The notes beneath the pieces are model-generated. The model was not told where the DNA came from. It ran no database searches and saw nothing but the letters and a program-made list of their open reading frames with translations. The translations under genes and the position numbers were made by a program. Shown piece by piece: positions 9,082-16,999 of a DNA stretch of 64,000 nucleotides (within the stretch, counting starts at the first letter, position 1; each line of letters starts with the position of its first letter). The stretch lies in assembly GCA_020846195.1 (NCBI GenBank), contig JADLEJ010000040.1:1-64000 (forward strand). Direction: 5' to 3'. The DNA comes from Nitrospira sp. Its GTDB lineage: Bacteria > Nitrospirota > Nitrospiria > Nitrospirales > Nitrospiraceae.

Positions 9082-10772
9082 ATCCCGCGCAACTCCTTGC
9101 TCATTTCGACCGCATCAGCCACGCGCCCGACGCAATTCCAAGCCTGCGCCGCTTCATCCTCGACCTTGCTGTGCGAGGGAAGTTGGTCGAACAAGATCCG
9201 AGGGACGAGCCCGCATCAGAACTCCTCAAACGGATTGAGGACGGCGTCCGAGAACGGAAAGCGCACGGCGAACCTACCGAGCCCCGTAACGCTATTGATG
9301 TTGCAATCGATTCCTTGCCGTTCACCGTGCCACCTTCATGGAGATGGACGCGCTTAATCCAAATCGCAGATGTCTCCTATGGTTTCGCTTTCGAGTCCTC
9401 CCGTTTCAACTCAAACAAAGTTGGAATGCCTCTAATTCGTATCCGCGATATTTCAGGGACAGATACCCAAGCCTATTATCAAGGTGAGCATGACCCGGCT
9501 TATGTCGTTACTAAGGGGGACTATCTCGTAGGCATGGACGGTGACTTCAATGTTCGAAAGTGGAAAGGGCCTGACGCACTATTGAATCAACGAGTCATGC
9601 GCATCAAGAATTGGCAAGCTGCACTGGTTGCCGAGTTTCTTGCCATCCCGTTGCAGATGATCCTCGATCACCTCCACGCCTTAACTTCCCAGACGACCGT
9701 GAAGCACCTGTCCGCAAAGCACGTGAACGGGATTTACATCTCTATTCCACCCCTGGCCGAACAACACCGCATCGTCGCCAAGGTGGATGAATTGATGGCG
9801 CTCTGCGATCGGTTAGAGACGGCACAGGTGGAGCGGGAGAGCCGGCGCGATCGGCTCGTAGCATCATCTCTGAATCGCTTGAACAATGGCGAGGCCGCCG
9901 ACACCTTCCACGACCACGCCCGCTTCTACCTCAACCACCTTCCGCGCCTCACAACGAAACGCGAACACATCCAACAACTCCGCCAAACCATCCTCAACCT
10001 CGCGTTTCGAGGTCTGATTGTGTCGCAATATCACGATGACGAGCCTGGTACAGCTCTCCTGCAACGAATCGCATCTCAAGACTCACAGAAACGAAGGGTA
10101 GGCGGAAGACGCAGGGAAAACCGGCCGCCCCTTACCCCTCTAGATTGCAAAGGTATTTTCGAGACCCCAAAGAATTGGGCATGGACACATCTCGATTTTC
10201 TTTGTGAGTCGATCGCCGACGTTGACCACAACATGCCGAAGGCAGTAAGCGATGGTGTCCCTTTCATATCGGCAAAAGACTTGAAAGACGACGGCACTAT
10301 TGACTTCACCGCACCTAAGATGATTTCAGAAGATGACTACCAACGGTTATCACGTAAAGTTCAGATGAGGCGTGATGACATTGTCTACTCAAGGATTGGA
10401 GCAAGACTGGGTAAAGCCCGACTAGTTAATGTCGATACGCGCTTCTTAATTTCTTACTCGTGCTGCCTTGTTCGCCCGCTGCATGCATTTATTGACAAGC
10501 ACTACCTTAGAAGTTTTCTTGATTCGACTCTGGCACTTAGTCAGGCCCATAAGGGAACTCAAAGCATTGGCGTCCCAGATTTAGGCCTTGGAGAAATTAA
10601 AGCCTTCAAGATCCCACTTCCGCCCCTTGACGAACAACGTCGCATCGTCGCCAAAGTCGATGAACTGATGGCTCTCTGTGATCGGCTGGAAACGCAACTC
10701 ACCACCACCCACGCCGACAGCCTCCGCCTCCTCAACGCCGTCCTCCACGACGCCCTGGCCCCGGCGGGCTGA
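9078..10772 (+). CDS. hsdS: Type I restriction-modification, S (specificity) subunit
   Basis: A 564-residue HsdS with two target recognition domains (about 80-223 and 365-512). Each is followed by a near-identical conserved helix region: PPLAEQHRIVAKVDELMALC from 225 and PPLDEQRRIVAKVDELMALC from 515. The two halves each recognise part of a bipartite DNA site. The coding DNA for these regions is a direct repeat (about 9758-9820 and 10632-10694), the usual substrate for swapping recognition domains. The two recognition domains are visibly less GC-rich than hsdR and hsdM, as expected for fast-changing cassettes. The recognition sequence cannot be predicted by eye. Confidence 0.92.
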   Translation: MNPAQLLAHFDRISHAPDAIPSLRRFILDLAVRGKLVEQDPRDEPASELLKRIEDGVRERKAHGEPTEPRNAIDVAIDSLPFTVPPSWRWTRLIQIADVSYGFAFESSRFNSNKVGMPLIRIRDISGTDTQAYYQGEHDPAYVVTKGDYLVGMDGDFNVRKWKGPDALLNQRVMRIKNWQAALVAEFLAIPLQMILDHLHALTSQTTVKHLSAKHVNGIYISIPPLAEQHRIVAKVDELMALCDRLETAQVERESRRDRLVASSLNRLNNGEAADTFHDHARFYLNHLPRLTTKREHIQQLRQTILNLAFRGLIVSQYHDDEPGTALLQRIASQDSQKRRVGGRRRENRPPLTPLDCKGIFETPKNWAWTHLDFLCESIADVDHNMPKAVSDGVPFISAKDLKDDGTIDFTAPKMISEDDYQRLSRKVQMRRDDIVYSRIGARLGKARLVNVDTRFLISYSCCLVRPLHAFIDKHYLRSFLDSTLALSQAHKGTQSIGVPDLGLGEIKAFKIPLPPLDEQRRIVAKVDELMALCDRLETQLTTTHADSLRLLNAVLHDALAPAG

Positions 10773-10896
10773 TTGAGGAAGTTCAGGCGATTAACGCCAC
10801 GCTTCTCGATACTCGAACGGTAACCCGTTGCAGGCTGGACATTGGATGTGTGCGGGACTACCATGTGCAAATAACACCCTTTGATGCGAGACGGCT

Positions 10897-11103
10897 ATGA
10901 GTGAATTGATCTTTGTCGTGGAAGAGGCCCCTGAGGGCGGGTACATTGCGCGCGCACTCGGACAATCGATCTTCACAGAAGCGGACACGCTGGCTGAACT
11001 GCCAGGGAAAGTCCGTGAGGCTGTGCGCTGTCACTTTGAAGAAGGCCAGGCACCGAAGGTCGTCCGCCTTCATCATGTCCGCGAGGAAGTTATCGCCGTA
11101 TGA
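10897..11103 (+). CDS. HicB-like / DUF1902-type antitoxin
   Basis: A 68-residue protein with the partial RNase H-like HicB fold: an alternating strand start (LIFVVEEAPEGGYIARALG), then an acidic helix. Stand-alone small HicB proteins bind and block HicA. The gene is followed by a HicA-like toxin with a four-base ATGA overlap (11100-11103), so the antitoxin is made first. No DNA-binding C-terminal domain is present at this length, so autoregulation may need another factor. It lies just after hsdS in an accessory region. Confidence 0.7.
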   Translation: MSELIFVVEEAPEGGYIARALGQSIFTEADTLAELPGKVREAVRCHFEEGQAPKVVRLHHVREEVIAV

Positions 11104-11342
11104 GGCTTCCCCGCGATCTATCCGGAAGCGATCTCTCCCAAGCCCTTCGAAAACTCGGTTATTCGATCACCCGCCAGACAGGCAGTCACCTCCGACTGAC
11201 CACCTTTGAGCACGGTGAGCACCATCTCACAATCCCCCAACATTCTACGCTTCGCATCGGCACCCTCTCGGCCATTCTCGCCGATGTCGCCATGCATTTT
11301 GACATCACCCGTGAGCAGCTCCTTGAACAGCTGTTTGGCTAG
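11100..11342 (+). CDS. HicA-like mRNA interferase toxin
   Basis: An 80-residue HicA family protein. It shows the dsRBD-like pattern: SGSDLSQALRKLGY at the start, then RQTGSHLRLT carrying the family's catalytic histidine, a second basic strand (EHHLTIPQHSTL), and GTLSAILADV in the last helix. HicA cleaves mRNA under stress. Motifs look intact, so an active toxin is likely. It overlaps its partner antitoxin gene by four bases. The 210 bp after it, up to the orphan HicB, show no gene. Confidence 0.75.
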   Translation: MRLPRDLSGSDLSQALRKLGYSITRQTGSHLRLTTFEHGEHHLTIPQHSTLRIGTLSAILADVAMHFDITREQLLEQLFG

Positions 11343-11552
11343 CAAACAGCCCGGCCTTTGATCATACCAAGTGGTTGCCGCGCTCAATTGAGTACGGATG
11401 GATCGCTCAACAGACAGGCGCGTAAGGCCGGGATGCGACGACGCGGGGATCAGGCAGCGGATTGCTTGGTGACGTCCCAGCCGGGAAAGACAAGAACCGC
11501 CCGTTAGCTTCGCTGTTGAACGAGATCTGTTTCACGAGAAGCGAGGCCTTAA

Positions 11553-11765
11553 TTAGGCAGGGATGTCGATGTATTTGACCTGGCTGCTGGGAGGAGGAAT
11601 TGGAAGGTTGTCGGCTTTGAGGCCTTCCAGATGGAACTCAATGGCTCCTCGAATGAGAAATTCGGTTTCCGTTATGGTCGCACCGATGGCAATACACCCC
11701 GGCAAATCCGGAACATACGCAGCGTAGTTTGACGGAGCTTTTTCGATGACCATGGCATAACGCAT
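11553..11765 (-). CDS. HicB family antitoxin, partner toxin truncated
   Basis: A 70-residue HicB-type protein: MRYAMVIEKAPSNYAAYVPD then LPGCIAIGATITE, the typical HicB strand-turn-strand with the PDLPGC motif, and an acidic helix. The ATG at 11765 lies 1 bp after the stop of a HicA C-terminal stub, the arrangement of a hicA-hicB operon. Its own toxin is therefore gone, which leaves an orphan antitoxin. It could still act on the nearby HicA at 11100, but the two HicB proteins differ clearly in sequence. Confidence 0.75.
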   Translation of the reverse strand: MRYAMVIEKAPSNYAAYVPDLPGCIAIGATITETEFLIRGAIEFHLEGLKADNLPIPPPSSQVKYIDIPA

Positions 11766-11766
11766 C

Positions 11767-11841
11767 TTAATTCATTCCCTTTTTCCAGCCAGCTTGTTTG
11801 ACGATACTACTCAGTGTTCCAGGAGGCAAGTCATCGCTGGG
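11767..11841 (-). pseudogene. HicA C-terminal remnant (24 codons)
   Basis: Immediately before the orphan HicB start, the minus strand reads PSDDLPPGTLSSIVKQAGWK and a few more residues to a TAA at 11767-11769. This is the characteristic end of HicA toxins (LPPGTLxSIxKQAG). Upstream the frame hits a TGA and the rest of the toxin, including the catalytic GSH region, is absent. The divergent MFS gene starts 75 bp further on, so the deletion edge lies in this gap. Confidence 0.65.
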
Positions 11842-11882
11842 TCATTGATCCAAATACACTGGAGCGGCTCAGTCCAAGCCGT

Positions 11883-11888
11883 TATAAT
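11883..11888 (+). promoter_or_regulatory. Consensus -10 box for the MFS gene
   Basis: A perfect TATAAT lies 28 bp before the TTG start of the MFS transporter. No good -35 is found at 16-18 bp. The short leader supports the TTG start at 11917. Confidence 0.4.
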
Positions 11889-11916
11889 CACGCACTCCAC
11901 TGGATCGGCCTAACCG

Positions 11917-13224
11917 TTGCACGCACACGATTCTTCTGATCACGACTCCCCGCCTCCCACGCGCATTCGCTGGCTGATTCTCGGCCTGCTCTTCGCCATC
12001 AGCGTCGTCACCTACATCGATCGGGTGAATATTTCCGTGACGGCCCGGCATATGATGCCGGCGCTGGGGCTGACCGATCAGCAGATGGGGTTGGTCTTTT
12101 CCGCCTTCGTCATCGGCTATGCCCTATTCCAAATTCCCGGCGGCTGGCTGGGCGACCGCTGGGGGGCGCGCATTGTTCTGACCGCAGCGTTGCTCTGGTG
12201 GTCGGTCTTCACGGCTTGGACCGCAATGGCTCCGGCCTCTTCGCTGGCAAGCTGGCTGGGTATCATGGGAGCGCTTGCGCTTACGCGATTTCTGTTAGGC
12301 GTCGGCGAAGCGGTAGCTTTGCCGAATTTCAATCGCGTGGTCACCGACTGGCTGCCCACGGGAGAGCGTGGTCTCGGGATCGGCATCGCCATCGGCGGCA
12401 TCGGCGTCGGCGCCGCCATTACACCGCCCGTCACGGCTTGGATCATGGTGAATTTCGGCTGGCAGACGGCGTTCTATCTGTCGGCCCTTCTCGGCCTGGG
12501 TCTCGCCGTCATCTGGTGGTTCCTCGCGCGCAATCGTCCGCTCGACCATCCATGGGTCACTGACCGAACTGTTCATCGAACGACCAACACCGCACCGACG
12601 GCCTCTTCGTCCATTCCATGGACCGCCTTGCGGCAAACGCCGACGGTCTGGTGGCTCGTACTGAGCTATAGCTGCCTGGGCTATGTCGCCTATGTCTATA
12701 TGTCTTGGTTCTATCTTTACCTGGTCAACGTGCGCGGCTTCGACATCTTGCGCGGCGGATTGTTCGCATCCGCGCCCTTCCTCGCGATCCTCGTTTTTTG
12801 TCCGATCGGAGGCTGGGTCACGGATCGATTGGCCACCCGCCACGGGCTCACGGCTGGCCGCCGGCAAGCGGGCATGGCTGGTATGCTCCTCGCCGGTTGC
12901 GCCATCGGTTTGGGAGCCTGGATCGATTCGCCCTACCCCGCCATTGCCAGTCTCTCGCTGGGCGCAGGCTGGCTCTACTTCAGTGTCGGCGCCTATTGGT
13001 CCTCCACGAGCGATTTATCGAAAACGCACGCGGGCAGTTTGTCGGGCTTAATGAACATGGGCGCAAATATCGGAGGGGCGATCTCACCCACCATCACACC
13101 CTGGATCGCCGAACAATGGGGCTGGCCATTTTCGCTCGGCACCGCCGCGCTGATTGCCATCATCGGCGGACTGCTCTGGCTTCGGATCGATCCTGAAAAA
13201 GGACTCGCACAAGAGAAGACCTGA
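11917..13224 (+). CDS. MFS transporter, anion:cation symporter-like
   Basis: A 435-residue, 12-segment major facilitator. After a short His/Asp-rich N-terminus the first helix carries YIDRVNISV, and the loop after helix 2 has GDRWGAR, the MFS signature. This pattern is usual in the ACS family (transporters of organic anions such as hexuronates, galactonate or phthalate). The true substrate cannot be told. The start is TTG at 11917; no ATG occurs before the first helix, and a TATAAT box lies just upstream. It stands alone between a HicB remnant locus and a cyclophilin gene. Confidence 0.8.
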   Translation: MHAHDSSDHDSPPPTRIRWLILGLLFAISVVTYIDRVNISVTARHMMPALGLTDQQMGLVFSAFVIGYALFQIPGGWLGDRWGARIVLTAALLWWSVFTAWTAMAPASSLASWLGIMGALALTRFLLGVGEAVALPNFNRVVTDWLPTGERGLGIGIAIGGIGVGAAITPPVTAWIMVNFGWQTAFYLSALLGLGLAVIWWFLARNRPLDHPWVTDRTVHRTTNTAPTASSSIPWTALRQTPTVWWLVLSYSCLGYVAYVYMSWFYLYLVNVRGFDILRGGLFASAPFLAILVFCPIGGWVTDRLATRHGLTAGRRQAGMAGMLLAGCAIGLGAWIDSPYPAIASLSLGAGWLYFSVGAYWSSTSDLSKTHAGSLSGLMNMGANIGGAISPTITPWIAEQWGWPFSLGTAALIAIIGGLLWLRIDPEKGLAQEKT

Positions 13225-13322
13225 GGCCTCAGTCCTTCAAATCCACCCGCACTCAGACCTCAACACCCAGCACTTCTTCAGCCCTTGCCTCGAAAGCCGC
13301 GCCCCTGCTACATTGCAGCGCT

Positions 13323-13844
13323 ATGACGATGCAATTTCAAAAGAAGGACCCCCGCGCGACGATTGTCACCAAGTTTGGCGAGATAAAGATCCGCTTTTAT
13401 CCCGACGACGCCCCGCGCCACGTCGAGAATTTCGTCAATCTCGCCAAAATGGGCTTCTTCGACGGCACCACTTTTCACCGCATCGTCCCCGGCTTCCTTA
13501 TTCAAGGCGGCGATCCTCACAGCAAGAGCCCCGACCGGACCACGCACGGCACCGGCGGCCCCGGCTACTTTCTTACCCCCGAACCGAGCGACCGCCCGCA
13601 CAAGCGCGGCGCCGTCTCCATGGCCAAGATGCCGCGCGAGAGCAACAGCACGCGCGACTTCAACGACAACGGCTCGCAGTTCTTTATTTGTGTGGGCGAT
13701 AACAGCGGACTCGACCGGCGCTACACCGTGTTCGGAGAAATCTTCCGCGGGATCGAAGTCCTGGATAAGATCGTTGCCGCCGCCCGCGATGCCGCCGACA
13801 ATCCGCTGGAGCCGATCACGATGACCGTGACGGTGAAAGAATAG
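13323..13844 (+). CDS. Cyclophilin-type peptidyl-prolyl cis-trans isomerase
   Basis: A 173-residue single-domain cyclophilin. Key parts are the catalytic-arginine loop FHRIVPGFLIQGGD (R53), the GSQFFI motif (117-122) and FGEI near 137. No signal peptide is present, so it should act in the cytoplasm on prolyl bonds during folding. It resembles PpiB but is slightly longer, with an insert rich in Pro/His (HGTGGPGYFLTPEPSDRPH), which is common in bacterial forms. The gene is monocistronic. Confidence 0.9.
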   Translation: MTMQFQKKDPRATIVTKFGEIKIRFYPDDAPRHVENFVNLAKMGFFDGTTFHRIVPGFLIQGGDPHSKSPDRTTHGTGGPGYFLTPEPSDRPHKRGAVSMAKMPRESNSTRDFNDNGSQFFICVGDNSGLDRRYTVFGEIFRGIEVLDKIVAAARDAADNPLEPITMTVTVKE

Positions 13845-14014
13845 CGGCCTGCCAGTCATTCCCACGACACATCCGGCTCCCTCGCTTTCATCGCCCGATA
13901 ACCCTCGAAAGAATCGGCCGTTTCTTGATACAGGCAATGCCCTATGCTACGGTTCGTGCTGTGAGGAACGCCTGCGTGAGAATATGGCACACACACAATT
14001 CGTGGTCGCGCGTC

Positions 14015-14458
14015 ATGGTGCGGGCCTGGATCATTCTTTGGATGCTGGCCGTCCCATTGTTCCATGTGCATCCAGAAGCGGATCCTCACCACGGAGAAAC
14101 CGGGCATGTCCACGGCGGGGCGATTCATACCGTCTTCTCTCCCGACCTGGACGGAGAATTCCACGACCATCAGGACACGTTCACCGAGCGCAAACGCCAG
14201 TCTGCAAGTCAAATCGCCGTCTTCGGACATCCCTCACACACCACAGACTATACCGAGCGAGGCTTCTCCTTCGTCAGCGATTCTACCGATCGAACACTTC
14301 TCAAACCGCTGGTCGCCTCCGCGCTCATCGTTGAGCCTCCCCCTCAAACTCCCTTGACCACGCCTCCATCGACCGCCGACTCCCTCCTATTATTCCGTTC
14401 TCTCACGCTGCTCACTCAAGACATCCCCTCGCGCGCGCCGCCATCCCCGCTCGTCTAG
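14015..14458 (+). CDS. His-rich exported protein heading the heavy-metal efflux operon
   Basis: A 147-residue protein of no recognised family. ATG at 14015 is preferred over the upstream start at 13925 because it gives a signal peptide (MVRAWIILWMLAVPLF). The next residues are strikingly His/Asp/Glu-rich (HVHPEADPHHGETGHVHGG, later FHDHQD), typical of periplasmic metal-binding leaders. The rest is low-complexity and Pro/Ser-rich. It lies 97 bp before a TolC-like gene of a czcCBA set in the same direction. A metal-binding accessory role is inference from composition and context. Confidence 0.6.
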   Translation: MVRAWIILWMLAVPLFHVHPEADPHHGETGHVHGGAIHTVFSPDLDGEFHDHQDTFTERKRQSASQIAVFGHPSHTTDYTERGFSFVSDSTDRTLLKPLVASALIVEPPPQTPLTTPPSTADSLLLFRSLTLLTQDIPSRAPPSPLV

Positions 14459-14554
14459 CATTCACCGTCTATCGCAGATTGCGACCCAGCTCAGTGCGGT
14501 GCAGGCAATAACCCTGCGGCGCTTGAACGTCTCGACGAAACAAGGGAGGCTCTC

Positions 14555-15823
14555 ATGAGTCCTCGAACATTCTTATTGATCTCGATTCTATGCGGCCTAG
14601 CAGGCCAGCTGGAAAGCGCAGCAGCCGCACGGGCCGCTGAGCCTGCCGAGTCCGCGACCTCTAGCTACTCATTGGCTGCCATTCTGGATCTCGCCGTCCA
14701 GCGCAACCCCCTGTTAGCCGAAGCCACGGGAACGGTGAAGCAACGCGAGGGAAGCCGGATCGCAGCCGGCGCCTATCCCAATCCATCCATCTCGGGCAGC
14801 GCCGGGCGCGGAGCGATCCGCGACCCGAGCACCGGCACCAGGATCACCGAACATACCGTCGGAGTCGAACAACCGATCGAGTGGCCAGGCAAACGGCTGG
14901 CGCGGCAGAACGCGGCGCATGCAGGAGTCGCCGAGGCAACGGCCGCGCTGGACGCCGCCCGCTTGGCACTTCTCGCGGATGTCAAAGTGGCATTTTATTC
15001 CGTGCTCTTTGCTCAGCGCGACGCCGAGCTCGCCACACAAAATGTCGCGATGGTCGAAGAGGTCTTGCGCACGGTGAAAGTCCGGGTCACGGCCGGAGAA
15101 GCGACCGCCTTCGATACGATGAAGGCCGGCGTCGAGGTCCAGAAAGCGCGGAAAGAAGTCGCCCGCGCGCAGAATACGCTGCTGGCAGCCAACGCCCGTC
15201 TCAATACCCTCACCGCCGGATCGCTCGGCAAGCAGTTCTCGATCCACGGCGAGTTCCTGCTTCCCCGGCAAGAGCTGGATATCGATCGTCTCACCGCGCT
15301 GGCGCTTGAGCAACATCCCATCGTACGGCGCGCGGCCAAGCTCGCGGAACAAGCCGGGCATACGGTGCAACTCGAACGGGAATCCCGAATGCCCAACATC
15401 AGCGTGCAAGGCAACTACCACCGGGAAGCGGGCGACGAATCGCTGGTCGCCGGCTTGAGCGTGCCCCTGCCGCTCTGGTATCGGCGTCAAGGCGAGATTG
15501 AAACCGCGCTGGGAACAAAATACCGCGCGGACGCGGAACGAATGCGGGCGCACATCGAGTTGGAACAGGCCGTTCTACAATATGCGCAAGAAGTCCGCAC
15601 GGCGCAGGAGCAACTGCTCGTATTCGAAACCGGCCTCTTGAAGCAAGCCGAACAGACCTTGACGGTCGCCCGAACCAGTTTTCGCCAGGGCGCAGCCAGC
15701 CTGCTGGACGTATTGGATGCCCAGCGCGTCTATCGACAAACCCTGCTGGAATATGCGCAAGTCCGCACGGATCTCTCGATTGCCTTGGTCAGACTGGAAC
15801 GATCCGTGGGAGCGCCGCTATGA
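14555..15823 (+). CDS. Outer-membrane channel of RND heavy-metal efflux (CzcC/CusC type)
   Basis: A 422-residue TolC family protein with a cleavable signal peptide (about 1-28, ending near AARA). Two repeats of the OEP domain follow: long alpha-helical coiled-coil stretches with amphipathic strands (AGAYPNPSISGSAG in the first). It forms the outer-membrane exit duct. A good Shine-Dalgarno (GGGAGG) precedes the ATG. Its stop overlaps the adaptor gene by ATGA (15820-15823). With the adaptor and permease it forms a complete tripartite pump. Confidence 0.85.
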   Translation: MSPRTFLLISILCGLAGQLESAAAARAAEPAESATSSYSLAAILDLAVQRNPLLAEATGTVKQREGSRIAAGAYPNPSISGSAGRGAIRDPSTGTRITEHTVGVEQPIEWPGKRLARQNAAHAGVAEATAALDAARLALLADVKVAFYSVLFAQRDAELATQNVAMVEEVLRTVKVRVTAGEATAFDTMKAGVEVQKARKEVARAQNTLLAANARLNTLTAGSLGKQFSIHGEFLLPRQELDIDRLTALALEQHPIVRRAAKLAEQAGHTVQLERESRMPNISVQGNYHREAGDESLVAGLSVPLPLWYRRQGEIETALGTKYRADAERMRAHIELEQAVLQYAQEVRTAQEQLLVFETGLLKQAEQTLTVARTSFRQGAASLLDVLDAQRVYRQTLLEYAQVRTDLSIALVRLERSVGAPL

Positions 15824-16992
15824 CCCGGCCATCGGCATCAACCCAGCTGATCGCCGCTACATGGCTCCTCCTTGCAGGATGCGGCGACCATGCCCCAGAG
15901 CCAGCCGCACATCCCCCTGACCCAGCGCACGAACTGAGTCCGGCCAGCTCCCGCTCGATCCAGCCGTCAGCGGCGATCCGGGCCCGCTTGCATACAGAAC
16001 CAGTCGCGAAGCATTCGGTTCCCGACGTCGTCACGGCGCCTGGCGAAGTAGCCGTGGATCTGAAACAGGTCGCGCAAATCACCTCGCGTATCGAAGGGCA
16101 GATCGAACAAATCCACGTCCAACTGGGCGACCGCGTACGCAAAGGCCAGCGCCTCGCCGCCATCGGCAGCCTGCAACTCGACCAGCTCATTGAAGAATAC
16201 CTTGTCGCAAAAGCCCAAGCCGATGTCGCCGAGAATAGTTTCCGGCGCACGGAAACGCTGCGGGCCAACGACATCGTGCCCGAAAAGAAACTCATCGAAG
16301 ACAAGGGCCGCTATCTCGAAACCACCGCCCGCTATCAACATATTCGCGAAAAGTTGCTCCATATGGGGCTCTCGAACGTCGAGCTGGCCGCGCTGGAACG
16401 AGGCCTGCACGATGAGAACCATCGCTATACCTTGACGGCGCCGATAGGCGGCACCGTCGTCGCACAACATGCCGTTCGCGGACAGGGCGTGGCGCCGGGG
16501 AATGCGCTATTCGAGATCGTCGATACAAGCCGTGTATGGGTCTTTGCCAATCTGTCGATTGAGCAGGCGCGAAAATTCAAAGAAGGAGACCGGGGAACCA
16601 TCCTCGCCAAAGGCGCCGACGCCATCACCGCGCCGCTGACCTATCTGGCGCCCATCGCGGACGAAACCACCAGAACGATCCAAGCCCGCTTCGAAGTCGA
16701 CAACGCGCAGGGGCAGCTGAAGCCGCGGGAATATGTCGAGGTCACTCTCACGCTGCCCGGCGCGCCGGTGCTGGCGCTCCCCGCGTCCGCCCTCACCGCC
16801 GTCGGCACGCTCCGGGGAGCCTTCATCGAGCAAGGCGCCGCCTATCTCTTTGTGCCGCTCGAACTCGGGCGGGAAAGCGGAGACTGGGTCGAAGTCAAAC
16901 GCGGCGTAAACGAACAGGACCGTGTCGTCACGGCAGGCGCCTTCGACCTCAAAAACATTCTCTTGAAAGAACAGATCGGAACGGGAGACTGA
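15820..16992 (+). CDS. RND periplasmic adaptor lipoprotein (CzcB type)
   Basis: A 390-residue membrane fusion protein. The lipobox LLAGC puts the lipidated cysteine at residue 21, so it is probably anchored in the inner membrane. It then shows a barrel-sandwich half (GDRVRKGQRLAAIGSLQLD), a helical hairpin, the second lipoyl half (YTLTAPIGGTVVAQHAVRGQ) and beta-barrel domains. This order is typical of HlyD/CzcB adaptors that join permease and outer-membrane channel. No His-rich CzcB N-terminal extension is seen; that function may be taken by the His-rich protein upstream. Confidence 0.87.
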   Translation: MTRPSASTQLIAATWLLLAGCGDHAPEPAAHPPDPAHELSPASSRSIQPSAAIRARLHTEPVAKHSVPDVVTAPGEVAVDLKQVAQITSRIEGQIEQIHVQLGDRVRKGQRLAAIGSLQLDQLIEEYLVAKAQADVAENSFRRTETLRANDIVPEKKLIEDKGRYLETTARYQHIREKLLHMGLSNVELAALERGLHDENHRYTLTAPIGGTVVAQHAVRGQGVAPGNALFEIVDTSRVWVFANLSIEQARKFKEGDRGTILAKGADAITAPLTYLAPIADETTRTIQARFEVDNAQGQLKPREYVEVTLTLPGAPVLALPASALTAVGTLRGAFIEQGAAYLFVPLELGRESGDWVEVKRGVNEQDRVVTAGAFDLKNILLKEQIGTGD

Positions 16993-16999
16993 GACGCCG

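Noticed and set aside
11343..11552. Gene or RNA between HicA and the orphan HicB
   Set aside because: No open frame with a start, no stable hairpin and no similarity to neighbours was seen.
13856..13925. Minus-strand end EGYRAMKAREPDVSWE after the cyclophilin gene as a gene remnant
   Set aside because: The end looks protein-like, but the upstream part is shadow sequence and no family could be named.
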